From the NCBI GenBank assembly GCA_029844215.1, contig CM056736.1:53319562-53383561 (forward strand): a DNA stretch of 64,000 bases. Direction: 5' to 3'. Position numbers and translations under genes: made by a program. Below the pieces are notes generated by a model. It made no database searches and was not told the DNA's origin. It saw only the letters and a list, made by a program, of their open reading frames with translations. Below, piece by piece: positions 33,203 through 46,540 of this stretch. Origin of the DNA: Przewalskia tangutica (Eukaryota; Streptophyta; Magnoliopsida; Solanales; Solanaceae). Numbering within the stretch: the stretch's first letter is position 1; each line of letters opens with the position of its first letter.

Positions 33203-35649
33203 TGTTACACCCCGTAAGTCCAGGACATGTAAAAGAGAATGTACGTAAGGAATCAAGACTTGGAAATTGGTACGAAAGGAAGAATTGTTTTTCCGACGGA
33301 AAATCTTCCGGACGTCGGAAAGGAAAAATGTTCGTTGTTGAGAATTGGATTCTCAAAATGCATTATTTGAAGAGTATGGAACTTATTAACATTATGGAAA
33401 TTTATTTTTATGGATTTGGTCATGTGGGGCCCACCCGAGGAATTTTACATTTTTGTGAGGCCCACGAGGGTTACAGAATTTTATGGACGAATGGGAGGGC
33501 GACACGTGGCACCTCCCCCCCACATGGTCTTGGTCGAAAATAGTAAGGGTAAAATGGTCATTGACCATCAAGGAAGATAAGTCTTGCTAGCTTGAGATTG
33601 TTGACCAAGTCAACTTGTCCACTTGGCTATTTAATTAATGATCTTCATCCAACCCACACATTTGTTATAATCTTGACCCTCCAATGTGTTATATAAGCAT
33701 ACTAGTAGTGCAAGACTTGAGCATTCTATACTTAGTGAAATTTTTCAAGAACTAGTCTTGTGGAGAGATAGGGCTCTCGGCTTTGAGCATTAGTGAGCAA
33801 GAAAATTTTGCAATTTTGTTCCATTATTCACAAGACTTTAACCCAATGTCCCTAAGGGTATTGTAAGGATATCTCAATAGAAAGATTTCGGAAAAGTGGC
33901 ATTTTCGTATTAGTCGCAAGGCGGAAACTTAAGGAGTTCTTCAACTTTGAAGTTGGGACTTGAAGATGAGTTCTTCATAGGCTTCTAAGGAGTGCTTGGA
34001 GCGGATTGGAATATAAGGAAAGGAGCTAAGAATTGCTAAGGAGCGACTTTGAATCTTGGGAAGATTAAGGGCTTGTAAAGGTATAATTCTTGTCGTTTTA
34101 GTAATTAAGATTACTTATTGTAGTAACTATGGATATTAGCAAGCATGAGATGTTTATATTATGAAGTTTGATATGTATATTGGCTATTGGAACCCTAATC
34201 CGAAACTAGCATGTTTAGGCTTAAGATTACAATTCAAGTTGATTATAAGTATAAGTTGTCACATGTTATATAAAGAAGGAAATTGTAGTTGTTGAAGTTG
34301 TCTATGACTATATAACATGTTAGACCTAAGAACGTGGATTGAAAAAGAATTGGAAAGGACTTAGGATTGATTATAAGTTGGCCGAGAATGGCTTGGATAT
34401 TAAACTTACTTGGTATGAATTGTGGGGCGGAATTTTACACGTATTGTAAGGCGTGTAATCCCCTTTGATTGGTTGGTATGTTGAGCCTTAAATGTGGCAT
34501 GTTTGGTTATTGTATTCGGCCTTGAAAAAGGTGGCAAAGTATGTAGAAACAAAGGAGGTGCTGCCCGATTTTCCGTAGAATAAGAGACCGTATACTTAGT
34601 ATTATTCTACGTTAGAAACTAGAAATTGATAGTCATGTTGTGACCATTATAGGTTGACAATTCTACGTACAGCGTATTCGGCTTAGCTTGTGGATTTAGC
34701 CGAAAAGGTATGTGAACTATCTCCTCTTCTAGCATGATTCCTTAAGATAAAGAAAGTATGTCCTACTCCTTAAATGATCCATTCCTTGGTTGTATTTGGA
34801 TTGCCTAAAATAGAATTTGTTCTATGTACTTCCTTGATTGTACTTTGATGTTTAAATTGTAAGTTGTATAATCCATTTCCTTAGTGAAGTTTGGATTCTT
34901 AAAAGTGAAAGTATTTTACTTAAAGTACATAGAGTCTTGAAAAGGAAGTGGTTTCCAAATCTTTTGGCTAGTGCCTTAGTTCCAAAACCTAAGGTTGTTA
35001 TAATGACTTTAGGGGAGTCAAAAGGAGTGATTTACTTAATTGTTTTAAAAGAGGAGAAATGACATGATTTAAGAGAAGAAACTTGTTTTCTAAATATTAA
35101 GAGACTTGAAGTATTTTGAAAGTTAAGAAACTTGATTTGTAAGTATGTGAGACTTGGTTGTAAAAGTATAAGTCTCTTGGTTATAAAAGGAATGAATATG
35201 TCTAAAACCATAAAGGGTTATAACGGCTTTATGGGAAGTTGGTTATAACGACTTTATGGTAGGTTAAGAAAGTTGTCTATTTTGATTATTAGGCATAAGT
35301 TGCCTAGATTGTGAAAATTTGAAGTTACTTGATTTCAAGCTTTGAAATGAGTTTTCTAAAAGTGTAGTAACTTACTTTGAAAAATAGACACACCTTGATA
35401 CTATGGGTGTTAGTATCTTGGGGTTTTACATAAAAAAGAGTCTTTTGAAAAGAATGTACGTACATAGTACTTTGGATTGTTTAATTGAGAATTATTCTAT
35501 GTGTGCCTTGATAAGTACTTTGGCTTGTTTAATTGAGAATTGCCTATGTGTGCTGGTGATAGCTTTTGAGTGCAAGTATTATGTTTTATTACGTTGCCGC
35601 GACTCTCAGTTGGAGGGTCATTTGTCTTGTTGTAAGTTTACTTGACGCG

Positions 35650-35825
35650 TCTGCGGTGATGTGGGATTCCACGGGTATGCTTCCATTATTTGTGTTACTC
35701 CTTGGACATGCTTATATGATGTGGGATTCCGGGGCATGTGACCAGGAGGCGGGTTAGATTCCCGGATTTGTTTGTATTACCCCATGGTCATGCTTATACG
35801 ATGTGGGATTCCGGGGCATGCGACC
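35650..35825 (+). repeat. GATGTGGGATTCC repeats in LTR G
   Basis: Three spaced copies of GATGTGGGATTCCnnGGnATG, each followed by a diverged stretch of 40-60 bp. Confidence 0.75.
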
Positions 35826-35874
35826 ACGTGGGATATTGTTATTCCATGGATTGGCCCTCCATGAGATTTAGTGA

Positions 35875-36180
35875 CGCAGGCTGGATCTGGTAGTTAGCCT
35901 TCGTACTTGCCCCGCTCAGTTGATGACGCAAGATGGATCTGGTAGTTGGCTTTCGTACTTGCCCCCGTCAGTGCTATTGCATAGTTTGGTACGGTAGACT
36001 CCGGTAGATAGCTTTCGCACTTGCCCCGGTCATATCTCGTGACGGCTGCATCGATCTCGTAGTTAGCTTCGTACTTGCCCCGTCGATTGACGACGCAGCC
36101 GATCTCGTAGTTGGCTTTACTTGCCCCGTCGGTTTTGATGCAGCCGGATCCGTGGTTCGTTTTCCTACTGCCCGCATGAT
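35875..36180 (+). repeat. U3 tandem array in LTR G
   Basis: About five units of 50-60 bp with GATGACGCA, GGATCTGGTAGTT and GGCTTTCGTACTTGCCCC. It is the reverse complement type of the array in element C (GGCAAGTACGAAAGCCAAC), so G and C share this version while D, F, A and H carry the GAATACCTCATGCGG version. Confidence 0.85.
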
Positions 36181-36870
36181 TTTAGGACACAGTGGGACTT
36201 GGTGTTCATGTATGCCTATTGGTGTTATATTATATCATGGATCGCCGGCAGCGGCGGGCGATTCCACGCATGATTGATATTATGGGCGTGAGACCCATGG
36301 TTATATTTTAGTAATGACTTTGAGGGCATGCGTCCCTGACTTGATATGATTGTTTATGTATTGTGTCTTGTAGTTGGCTATCATACATGTCTCACATTTT
36401 GTATAGATTATGATTTCATTCTGATATTTTACATTTCACATACTTGGTACATTCCCGTCTTGACCTCCTTGGGGCTGCGTTCATGCCCTTGAGTTTAGTA
36501 CCTTGATTTGGTGATCTGCAGTGTAGGACCACCTTTCGAGTCTTTGGATAGCTCCATCTGTTCGGAGTTTATCTTTTGGTATAGATCCTTGATCTGACTT
36601 TTATCTGATTATGGTCTGGCGGGGCCTTGTCCCGTCATAGTTCAGTATAACTCTTAGATGTCTGTATTCATATGTGGGATTGGACTCATGTACAGTGTAG
36701 TGTCTTTTGATTATGTATATTATGGTAGCCTTGCCGGCTTTGCCCTTGTACGTATGTTGGTTTTGAAAAAAAATGAGGTGTTATTTAATTTCCGCAGTTT
36801 ACTTAGTTGTTAAGGTAGAAGGGTACCCAGGTAGGGCACCAGTCACGGGCCCGGGGTTCGGGGCGTGATA

Positions 36871-38818
36871 GTATGTTGGACTAGTTTGATATCAATTGTG
36901 GGGCGGAATTTTACACGTCTTGTAGGCGTGTAATCCCATATTGTTAACTACATTGTTGAGCCTTAAATGTGGCGTGTTTGGTTATTGAAATTCGGCCTTG
37001 AAAAAGGTGGCAAAGTATGTAGAAACAAAAGAAGTGTTGTCCGATTTTCCGTAGAATTTAGTGATTTTGCACTTAGAATATTCTACGTTTGAGGTAAGAA
37101 GTTAATAGACGTATTATGATCATTATAGGTTGACATACTACGTACGGCATATTGGACTTGGCAAGTGGATTGAACCGAATAGGTATGTGGAACTTTCTTA
37201 TCTCTTGAGCATGATTAAGTTGTAAATGTATAGTACGGTAGACGTACAAGATTTTGACAATCTAGTCCATTTGATATCCTTGGCTTATTTTAAGAATGTC
37301 CAAGTTGGTTGAGTTAGGGAATTAACTCACTTGTTTAAAAATATTAAGGATATCTTGGTTTCTAAAACTTAAGAGACTTTGAGTATTTTGAAAGTATTTT
37401 CGATACTTGTTTTGTTGGAAAATTTAAGTCTCTTAGTTATAAAGAAGAATGTAAGTATCTAAGGCATAAAGCTAGTATAACGGCTTTATGGGAATTTGGT
37501 TATAATAGCTTTATGGAAAGTTAAAAAGAGTGGTTTACTCTAAGTAATGTAAGTATGATAAATGACTTGAAATAATGAAAGACAAATTGATTTGAAGGCA
37601 TCAATTGCTTAAGGTTTTTTTTTAAAGAAAGAAGTCACTTGATTTAGAAGCCTAAATGTATTTCTAAAAGGTATTGTGACTTGTCTTGAAAAGTAGTTAT
37701 GACTTGATACTACGATTATTAGTATCTTGGAAGTTTAATATGAAAAAGAGTCATTTTAAAAGAACAGAAGTACGTAGTACTTTGGGTTAAATTCCCGGAT
37801 TTTATAATGACATGGTAGTGCCTTAAGTAAACTAAAATGAGAGTGTATATGAATAAGACTAATAAGAAGTTAGGGGGATTTCTTAACTTGCTTATGTTAT
37901 GTATGATAAGCCGGTAGTGCTTATGTTATGTATGATAGCCGGTTGTGCTAGTGATTTATTGTGCATTATGGGGTCATTCCCCGGGTTTGTGGCATTTGCA
38001 TATTCCGTGGATTTGCTACCCATGATGCGAGGAATACCTCATGCGGGTCCGAAAGGGCTTATGCGGGTGAAATAGTCCCATGCGGGGCGGACCAGTCCTA
38101 TGCGAGGAATACCTCATGCGGGTCTACACGACCTATGCGGGCGGATACAGTCTATGCGAGGAATACCTCATGCGGGTCCATACGACCCTTGCGGGTGAAA
38201 TAGTCCCAGGAGTAGGATTGCTTAATGATACTGCGGGCGAGTGACCCTGCTTTGATCATGTGCCTCCTATTTTTATGCAGTAAAATATACTCTTGTTTAA
38301 TCTCATTGTTAGTAAGACACAGTGTACTGTTATATGAGTTATCATACATGTCTCCAGTTTTATTTTAGACTTATGATTTCACTACAATACTTTCAGTTTC
38401 ACATATTTGGTACATGTTGTCGACCTCCTTGAGGTGCGTTCATGCCGCAGTGAGTGCAGTCTGCTGATCCTCACTCTTAGGATCACTGTTCAGCTGTTGA
38501 GAAGCTCCTTTATTTCGGAGGCTTATCCCTGGTATTGTCGGTTGTTGTACATTCAGGGGTATAGCGGGGTCTGTCCAAAGTTATTATTCTTAGAGGTGCA
38601 GTAGTCACGTTTGTGGATTGGGTTTGTAAACAGAGATGTACTATTTTAATTTTGTATTCTGTATATGTTACAAAGCGGCCTTATCGGCTAGCCAGGTTGA
38701 TGTCTCTTGTCTAAGTATAATTTTTATTTTAGGAGTTGTGTATGTTCATTGCTATTCTCGATGTATACAGAAAGGGTGCGGAGTAGGGCACGATCGCGAG
38801 CAGGGTCGGGTCGTGACA
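36871..38818 (+). mobile_element. Element F, 5' LTR, second part
   Basis: Parallel to 44052-45995 and ending GGTCGTGACA at 38818. Without G the 5' LTR is about 2.97 kb, against 2.95 kb for the 3' LTR. The stretch 38340-38610 differs from its partner much more than the rest. Confidence 0.93.
38025..38215 (+). repeat. U3 tandem array, GAATACCTCATGCGG type (F, 5' LTR)
   Basis: Three copies of GCGAGGAATACCTCATGCGG separated by 40-60 bp with GGTGAAATAGTCCC. The array at 45205-45390 in the 3' LTR is essentially identical. Confidence 0.88.
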
Positions 38819-38822
38819 AAAG

Positions 38823-38834
38823 TGGTATCAGAGC
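38823..38834 (+). other. Element F primer binding site
   Basis: TGGTATCAGAGC, four bases after the 5' LTR end, is complementary to the initiator Met tRNA 3' end. Confidence 0.93.
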
Positions 38835-39899
38835 AGTTAGTCCTCGGAAAGTGTCTACAGACCGTGTCTAGTAGAGTCTTGATTATCGGTGTGTTGTGCA
38901 CCACATCTATAATCAGAAGGCTGCAGGACATTTAAGATTGGTTTCCATTCTTCTCACTCTGAGATCGTGCGATAGAGCTGTGTTGTTAGGGTCGTCTCTC
39001 CCTAACGAGTTATGTTGTTTGCAACTACGAGAAAGGCAGCAGTGACCCCGGAAAGATTATGTGGATTTCGTATCCAGGTTGGTAATGTTTGTAGTATAGT
39101 TGGTATTGTGACATACACCTATACAGATTTATGTATGAGGGTCACATATGTGTTGCCTAGAATGGTTTGAGATTACCAGGAATTGGTAAGGACTAAATAA
39201 ATACCGGGAAGGTATGAACATTTAATAGACTCTCAACAAGGTTTTACGTACTAATTTGAGATAATTAGGAGATGATGAGCTGTCTGAGAAGGAAATTGAC
39301 CCTTAAGAAGTTTAATTAAGAGACTTAATGGAAGACTATGTTAACAGATTAAGCTACGTGGTATGATTAAGAAAATGGTATGGATGAGATCCGTATGGAG
39401 TATGGTTGTTGTGATCAAGACAACACGATTATAGTATTATGAGAAGTTATTGTACCCGTTTACGGGGGGACTGATAAGGTAGGCTTGGAGCATGGAAATT
39501 GCGAGCCTAAGAATATTGATAATCGCCGAGACCTTAGGTGTATAAGGCTTTCTCGGGTAGTAAAAAGTTAAGTCAGACCAATGATAAGAGTTAAGTGCGA
39601 CACTGAGTCGGGTTGAGGACCTATTAAGGGTCGCCCCATAACCTGAAATAGAATGGGATCAGTTGGTAGTAGTCCCGCTACGTGGCGAAGTCACGGTGCG
39701 AGGCCCAAGTCTAGTTAATCGTTTTACGGGTTCGTGGATGCATTCCACCGGAACCAGGTTGTGAGAGCCGGATATGGCCTTATATTGTTTAATTTAGTAA
39801 CTCCAAAGATTGGAGGCCAGATGTAGTATGGAAGTTATGTACATATGTTAGTATAGATTTGGAAGTACGGAAAGCGTACGACCAGTGAAAAAGAGAGCA
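38835..39899 (+). mobile_element. Element F internal region, 5' part (no clear gag)
   Basis: A possible start at 39012 gives about 55 codons beginning MLFATTRKAAV, only loosely reminiscent of the MPPRKAT gag start. The rest has frequent stops, and no zinc knuckle or capsid words were found. The part at about 39530-39745 is the F copy of the segment shared by A, C and H. Gag is therefore either deleted or decayed beyond recognition. Confidence 0.6.
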
Positions 39900-40165
39900 A
39901 CCAAGTGTAAAGAAATGGAGCCTGAATCCATGAGAACCTTTCGAGGTGACTACACCCGTGAGTGTTGGGTGGTAGCGGAGCGGGTAGATAATAATTACCG
40001 GTAACGATACAGTCGTTGGACCCTAGCAGAGCTATTATGACAGACATTGAGGTCATTATGAGTACGGACTAGTTGGCCTCTTGTTATGCCAACGTGGACT
40101 ACAGAGAGAGATTGATTTGGTACCAGTTTTCCGATAAGCCGGTTATCGAGTGGAAAGGAAGAGAA
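39900..40165 (+). pseudogene. Element F protease region remnant
   Basis: It runs parallel to the protease region of B and E: a decayed EPES..PF.V.TPV stretch near 39918-39960, then LASCYANVDYRERL and KPVIEWKG near 40072-40155, with a stop between. The stretch carrying the D-P-G-S/T active site is not recognisable. Non-functional. Confidence 0.7.
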
Positions 40166-41329
40166 GTGGTGGTAACCAGTGAATTATTCTTCCTTCTTTG
40201 ACATAATTGTTTTTAATAAGTCTGTGTGACTTGTTCATTTGAGGTGAATTGAGGCAGAAAGTAAGTAATAATTGAATTTGAAAGAATTTATGTTAAGTGA
40301 CCTTGGAGGTACTTGGAGTTGGTTTGGTGTGGCGGTCAGGGCCACGACCTTCCGGATAATTTTAGGAAAATGTGCAAGGCAAGAATAAAATAAGTACGAG
40401 TGTTGCCGGCGGAAAGCTGAGGGCATCTTTGGTAGGTTTTGAAAATCTACACGATTTTAAGGCGGGACGTGATGATTAGATATTCTGAGGACATGAGAGG
40501 ACCCTGATTAGGGTTGTGACTCGAGAAAGTTTATTTAAGGGAGATAAGTTCTCTCCCCCACGTAAAGGATAGTTTTACATATTATGGGGTTGCGTGTACC
40601 CATGTTGTTATACGAAGGATATGAGACTGGTAAGGTCTTCGGTATCGTCATGCCATAGGTTACAATTTTAGATAACCGTGGGAAAAGTATTGTGTTGGGG
40701 GTAATTAAGAACGACGTTACGAAGTGGTCGAGGAAGTGTCGTAAGGATAAAAAAAATGCAGGTAGTACGCATGTATGAAATTGTACGATTACGGATCAAG
40801 ATAGAAATACTTTTGTTAATAATAAGCATAAGGTAAGGTTATGACCAGAATGATAAAAGAGAATACGACTATGGTTATATGAGTTGCACGAGATATGATT
40901 ACCCCGGACTAGTGTAAGACCATTAGTAAATAATGGGCAGTAAGAACACCTCGAGGGAAGGTGGTAGCATCGGTACTGACAAGAAATATAGTAAGAAAAT
41001 ACGGAGGGGTAAGGGACCCCAGGACAACTTGAAATAACTTATAAAGAAAAGACGAGTAGACACTCGAACGATAAGAAATCTTGACAAGTCATTAGATTAT
41101 GTAATACCGTGAATTGAGGTTGAACACCTGACTATAAGCTCTACAGTGGAGAGAATAATCAGATTCTGACTTGATGAGACCAGAAATCCCCATAAATTGT
41201 GATGGAAAGAAAGTCTTAGCCAGGAGGCAAGCAAAGGAATCAAATCTAAGTTAGTGACCAAGTTGAGTTGCAACAGAGAAAGGGGAAACATGAACCATAA
41301 TTGAGATTATTTATACCCGAATATTTTGC
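40166..41329 (+). mobile_element. Element F internal, decayed RT interval
   Basis: By position between protease and RNase H this should encode reverse transcriptase, but I cannot find the F-I-D-D box or the SFGLTNAP motif in any frame. Stops are frequent. F's internal region is about 1 kb shorter than that of B, so part of RT may be deleted. Confidence 0.45.
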
Positions 41330-41960
41330 AGGTATGAAAAAGGCTTCCAGTACTAGAAGATAAGTTGACCACGACTACAGTTCTAACCCCTCCTGAGAGA
41401 CTCAAGGGTTAGGTTGTTATTGTAACACTTTGGGTGTTGGGCTAGGTTGTATGCTGACGCAACACGATAAGGTTAGAGCCTATGTTTTCCCGGCGGTTAG
41501 GGAAGCAAGAAAGGAAATTACGCTACTCACGATTTAGAGTAGGCGACAGTTAATCGTGCCTTGAAGATTTGTAGGCATGACGTATCTATAATACTTCATG
41601 TGGATATGTGTATAGACCACAAGAGCCTCCGGTGTATCTTCAGACAGAGACAACTGAATTGGCGACAGTGACGGTGGTTAGAGTTACTCAAAGGATTGTG
41701 ATATTGATATCCTATACCATCCGGGGAAAGCCAAGACAGTTACAGATGCTCTTAGACGTGGATCTATGGGTAGTCTGCCAGGTGGGCAGCCAGATAGACA
41801 GGACATGGTCCGTGAGATTCACCAACTACCTAGCCGAGGGATTCGATTGTTTGTTTCCAAGGATAATGAAGTTTAGGTCTGAGAGCTTGCCGAGTCTTCC
41901 GTCATTGAGGAGGTAAAGAGGCGACAATATGAGGATCCAGTTATGATACGGTATCGAGAT
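41330..41960 (+). pseudogene. Element F RNase H remnant
   Basis: Traces follow element B's order: KLTTTTVLTPPE near 41360, LGCMLTQHDKVRAY near 41440, DILYHPGKA near 41705-41735, GSMGSL, then QPDRQDMVREIH near 41790 and a tether with RRQYEDPV near 41920. Frames change several times and the YTDHKSL box is unreadable. Confidence 0.75.
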
Positions 41961-42079
41961 ACGGCTCTCCGAGAAGAGAAGAGCCTGTTTGAGTAGCAGA
42001 TAAGTCTTTGTGATATGAGGATAGATTGTGTGTACCCGGTGCTGCAGGACTAGTCAGCAGGTTTTAGGGGAGGCACGCA

Positions 42080-42890
42080 GTGCTTATTGCTCTAATTGTT
42101 CGGGGTCGACTAAGTTGTGTCGTGACCTCAGATATTTGTATTGGTAAGATGGCCTGAAGAGGGACGTAGCAGAGTTGTTGCTTAATGTTCGAATTAGTAA
42201 CAGGTCAAGGTTGAACACCAGAAGCCCAGTGGGCTATTGCAGGCGATTTAGATCCCGACTTAGATATGAGAGGTAATTAATATGGACCTTGTTACAGGGT
42301 AGCATCGTACTCAGAGGAAGTGCGACTCCCTGGGGGTCATGATAAATAGGCTGGCGAAACCAGCCGTGTTCTTCCGGATTGGGACCACTTACTCGGCTGA
42401 GGATTATGATAGCTTATATAACAGGGAGATTGTGAGACTGCACGGGGTTCCTACATTTATGATGTCAGTCAGATAAGCTCAGTTTACGGCTAACTTCTGA
42501 AGGTGTTCCAGAAGGTATTAGGGACACAGGTGAGTCTCAGTGTGACATTTCACCCTCAGACCGACGGACAGGCAGAGCGTACTATCCAGGCACTTGAGGA
42601 TAGGTTGCGGGCCGATGTTATTGATTTCAGGGGTAGCTGGGAGGATTATTTACCTCTTGTTGAGTTTGCGTATAACAAAAGCTACCATTCCAGTATCCAG
42701 ATGGCCCTGTATGAGGCTTTGTATGAAGAAAGTGTAGACTCGCCAATTGGTTGGTTCAACGTAGGCGAGGTTCAGATAATTAGCCCGGTCTTGATTCAGC
42801 GGGCTGTGGATAAGGCGAAGCTTATCCAGGAAAGATTATTAGCAAGCTCAGAGTCGATAAAAGCTTTATGCAGATAACCGACGTCGACAC
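42080..42890 (+). pseudogene. Element F integrase remnant
   Basis: The best preserved part is the open stretch 42503-42874: VSLSVTFHPQTDGQAERT, which retains the catalytic Glu of the DDE triad, then DFRGSWEDYLPLVEFAYN, PIGWFNVGE and AVDKAKLIQERLL. Upstream, 42090-42480 holds decayed zinc-domain and core words with the DRG aspartate region disrupted. No chromodomain remains before the polypurine tract. Confidence 0.85.
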
Positions 42891-43033
42891 TTGGAGTTCA
42901 GGTTGACGTTGTAGCATAAGTATTGTTATGTGGCCAGGTGTGGCAAGTGTGATTATGTTGGGTGTAGTCAAGGGACTATGCCAATATCCGTTTAGATTGG
43001 ACTCCGAAAGAACATTCGGGGACGAATGTTTCT

Positions 43034-43046
43034 AAGGGGGGAAGAA
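43034..43046 (+). other. Element F polypurine tract
   Basis: AAGGGGGGAAGAA directly abuts the 3' LTR and is preceded by ACATTCGGGGACGAATGT. Confidence 0.88.
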
Positions 43047-45995
43047 TGTTACACCCCGTAATTCCAAGAGGATGAGATGAGAACGTACGAAAGGAAATAA
43101 GATTCGAAGTTGGAAAAAGAAAAAAAAAAGTTGGCAGAATATTTTTGGACAGTTTTTCAGTCAACTTGGGAGCAGTATATCTCCTAGTATAATTGAAGTT
43201 TTTAGGTGTTTCAAAAGCCTAATATGAAGTTCATTGAGTCTAGTTTCCAACGCAACAAACCTCTCGTCGATAGGACATCAGAGTAGAATGTTATGGACAT
43301 TACAAGATCGGCTGACAGAACAGACAGGGTCAGGCGCCGCGGCGCCGAAAAGCCTGAAATTGTCTGAAATTGCAGCGCCGCGGCGGGATTTTTTGCGGAA
43401 ATAGGGTAAAAATAGAAGATATTTGTTGTAGAGGACCCCTGGGTGAGTGACAAGTGTCCCCCCAACTTGTGGAACAAGATAAAGGCTATATTTGACCAAG
43501 TCTTGCTAGATTAAAATCATTTTGCAAGACTTCACCCAAATCTTCTCTTCTCTTCTCTCTCAAATGGTTGAAACCCTAAGCCTAAAAGAGATTTTTTTAG
43601 AAAGGCAACAAGAAGGAAATACGTTGGCAAGCTTGTAGGGGGTTCGTAGAGATGATATTTGCGGGAAGAAGAATTTCGGAAAGAGGGCTAAAGTGGGCAA
43701 GATTGTTGGACTATTTTGGGCTTATCAAGGTAACCACTTTGTCCTCTTAAGTGATTGAAGATTTCTTATTGTTGTAGTTATACATTTTAACTAGCATGAA
43801 GTATATGTATTGAAGATTGATAAGTGATATGGATTGAAGTAGCCTAAATCCGAAAATGACATGTTGAGTAGTTTGAAATTGAATTGCAATTTGGTCGTTA
43901 ACTAGTATCGTCGCATGTTATCTACTTGAAGATTTTAGTTGCTATAATCGATTGCGGCTTTATAACATGTTGTACTAAACAACTTGGATTGAAAAGGAAT
44001 TGGAAAAGACTTTGTGGTGATGTACCTCAAATTTGCCGAATGTGACATAGTATGTTGGACTAGTTTGATATCAATTGTGGGGCGGAATTTTACACGTCTT
44101 GTAGGCGTGTAATCCTATATTGTTAACTACATTGTTGAACCTTAAATGTGGCGTGTTTGGTTATTGAAATTCGGCCTTGAAAAAGGTGGCAAAGTATGTA
44201 GAAACAAAGGAAGTGCTGTCCGATTTTCCGTAGAATTTAGTGACTTTGCACTTAGAATATTCTACGTTTGAGGTAAGAAGTTAATATACGTATTATGATC
44301 ATTATAGGTTGACATACTACGTACGGCATATTGGACTTGGCAAGTGGATTGAACCGAAGAGGTATGTGGAACTTTCTTATCTCTTGAGCATGATTAAGTT
44401 GTAAATGTATAGTACGGTAGACGTACAAGATTTTGACAATCTAGTCCATTTGATATCCTTGGCTTATTTTAAGAATGTCTAAGTTGGTTGAGTTAGGGAA
44501 TTAACTCACTTGTTTAAAAATATTAAGGATATCTTGGTTTCTAAAACTTAAGAGACTTTGAGTATTTTGAAAGTATTTTCGATACTTGTTTTGTTGGAAA
44601 ATTTAAGTCTCTTAGTTATAAAGAAGAATGTAAGTATCTAAGGCATAAAGCTAGTATAACGACTTTATGAGAAGTTGGTTATAATAGCTTTATGGAAAGT
44701 TAAAAAGAGTGGTTTACTCTAAGTAATGTAAGTATGATAAATGACTTGAAATAATGAAAGACAAATTGATTTGAAGGCATCAATTGCTTAAGGTTTTTTT
44801 TAAAGAAAGAAGTCACTTGATTTAGAAGCCTAAATGTATTTCTAAAAGGTATTGTGACTTGTCTTGAAAAGTAGTTATGACTTGATACTACGGTTATTAG
44901 TATCTTGGAAGTTTTATATGAAAAAGAGTCATTTTAAAAGAATAGAAGTACGTAGTACTTTGGGTTAAATTCCCGGATTTTATAATGACATGGTAGTGCC
45001 TTAAGTAAACTAAAATGAGAGTGTATATGAATAAGACTAATAAGAAGTTAGGGGGATTTCTTAACTTGCTTATGTTATGTATGATAAGCCGGTAGTGCTT
45101 ATGTTATGTATGATAGCCGGTTGTGCTAGTGATATATTGTGCATTACGGGGTCATTCCCCGGGTTTGTGGCATTTGCATATTCCGTGGATTTGCTACCCA
45201 TGATGCGAGGAATACCTCATGCGGGTCCGAAAGGGCTTATGCGGGTGAAATAGTCCCATGCGGGGCGGACCAGTCCTATGCGAGGAATACCTCATGCGGG
45301 TCTACACGACCTATGCGGGCGGATACAGTCTATGCGAGGAATACCTCATGCGGGTCCATACGACCCTTGCGGGTGAAATAGTCCCAGGAGTAGGATTGCT
45401 TAATGATACTGCGGGCGGGTGGCCCTGCTTTGATCATGAGCCTCCTATTTTTATGCAGTAAAATATACTCTTGTTTACTCTCATTGTTAGTAAGGCACAG
45501 TGTACTGTTATATGAGTTATCATACATGTCTCCAGTTTTATTTTAGACTTATGATTTCACTCTGATGCTGATTTCACATATTTGGTACATGTTGTCTTGA
45601 CCTCGCCGAAGTGCGTTCATCTGCAGTAGAGTCTGATTCTTGATCCTCACTCTTAGGATCACTTTGTTAATTTGTTGAAGCTCCTTTATTTCGGAGGCTT
45701 ATCCACGGTATTGTCGGTTGTTGTACATTCAGGGGTATGGCGGGGCCTGTCCGCCAAAGTTGTTATTCTTAAGTCTGTAGTCACGTTTGTGGATTGGGTT
45801 TGTAAACAGAGATGTACTATTTTAATTTTGTATTATGTATATGTTCTGAAAGGCGGCCTTATCGGCTAGCCAGGTTGATGTCTCTTGTCTAAGTATGATT
45901 TTTATTTTAGGAGTTGTGTATGTTCATTGCTATTCTCGATGTATACGAAAGGGTGCGGGTAGGGCACGATCGCGAGCAGGGGTCGGGTCGTGACA
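43047..45995 (+). mobile_element. Element F, 3' LTR
   Basis: A 2.95 kb LTR, TGTTACACCCCG...GTCGTGACA, uninterrupted and followed by GGAAT (45996-46000), the right target duplication. It carries the same array as the 5' LTR and a shorter GGCGCC cluster (43334-43345). Confidence 0.94.
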
Positions 45996-46540
45996 GGAAT
46001 ACTCTGGAAGGATCACCAATACACTTACGTAACATCGATACGTGGAAGACTGGGTGTACTGTTTCCAAATCAGAGGGTAGATCCAACTCATATGCAACCT
46101 TGCCTACCCTACGAATGATCTGGTAAGGCCCAATGTATCTCAGGCTAAGCTTCCCTTTCCTCCCAAACCTCATCACACCCTTCATGGGTGATACATTCAA
46201 GAATATCCAATCACCATCCTGAAACTCTAAGTGTCGACGTTGATTATCAGCATATGATTTATATCGACTCTGGGCTGCTAACAATCTCTCCTGAATGAGC
46301 TTCACCTTAACAACAGCTTGCTGAACCATGTCCGGGCCGATTAACTTAGTCTCACCGACATCAAACCAACCAATAGGTGACCTGCACTTCCTCCCATATA
46401 AGGCTTCGTATGGTGCCATCTGGATTCTAGAATGGTAGTTGTTGTTATAAGAAAACTCAATGAGTGGTAAATGATCATCCCAGCTACCTCTCAAGTCAAT
46501 AATAAAGGATCTCAACATATCCTCTAGTGTCTGAATGGTA
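45996..46540 (-). pseudogene. Element E integrase C-terminus
   Basis: It carries IQTLEDMLRSFIIDLRGSW, SRIQMAPYEALYGRKCR, SPIGWFDVGETKLIGP, FLNVSPMKGVMRFGRK and LRYIGPYQIIRRVGK, ending with HPVFHVSMLRKCIGDP just before the F junction. The reading continues artificially into F's LTR. A frameshift at about 46540-46560 falls exactly where the third catalytic residue (E of DDE) should be. Without F it continues into 32078-32174. Confidence 0.9.

Larger units (their letters stand above)
33203..36870 (+). mobile_element. Solo LTR G
   Basis: A 3.67 kb LTR beginning TGTTACACCCCGTAAG and ending GGGCGTGATA (the last CA has changed to TA). It is flanked by GTATG at 33198-33202 and 36871-36875. The partner LTR of F lacks this insertion (44050-44060 reads straight through), which proves the boundaries. 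It contains repeats at 35650-35820 and 35875-36180. Confidence 0.95.

Noticed and set aside
33202..33543. Open frame of 113 codons at the start of solo LTR G
   Set aside because: It begins within the LTR terminal sequence. The similarity to other LTRs is that of non-coding DNA, with indels that shift the frame.
38025..38215. Regularly spaced GCGAGGAATACCTCATGCGG units resembling a CRISPR array
   Set aside because: The units are imperfect and variably spaced, lie inside a plant LTR, and recur at the same position of other LTRs. They are LTR subrepeats.
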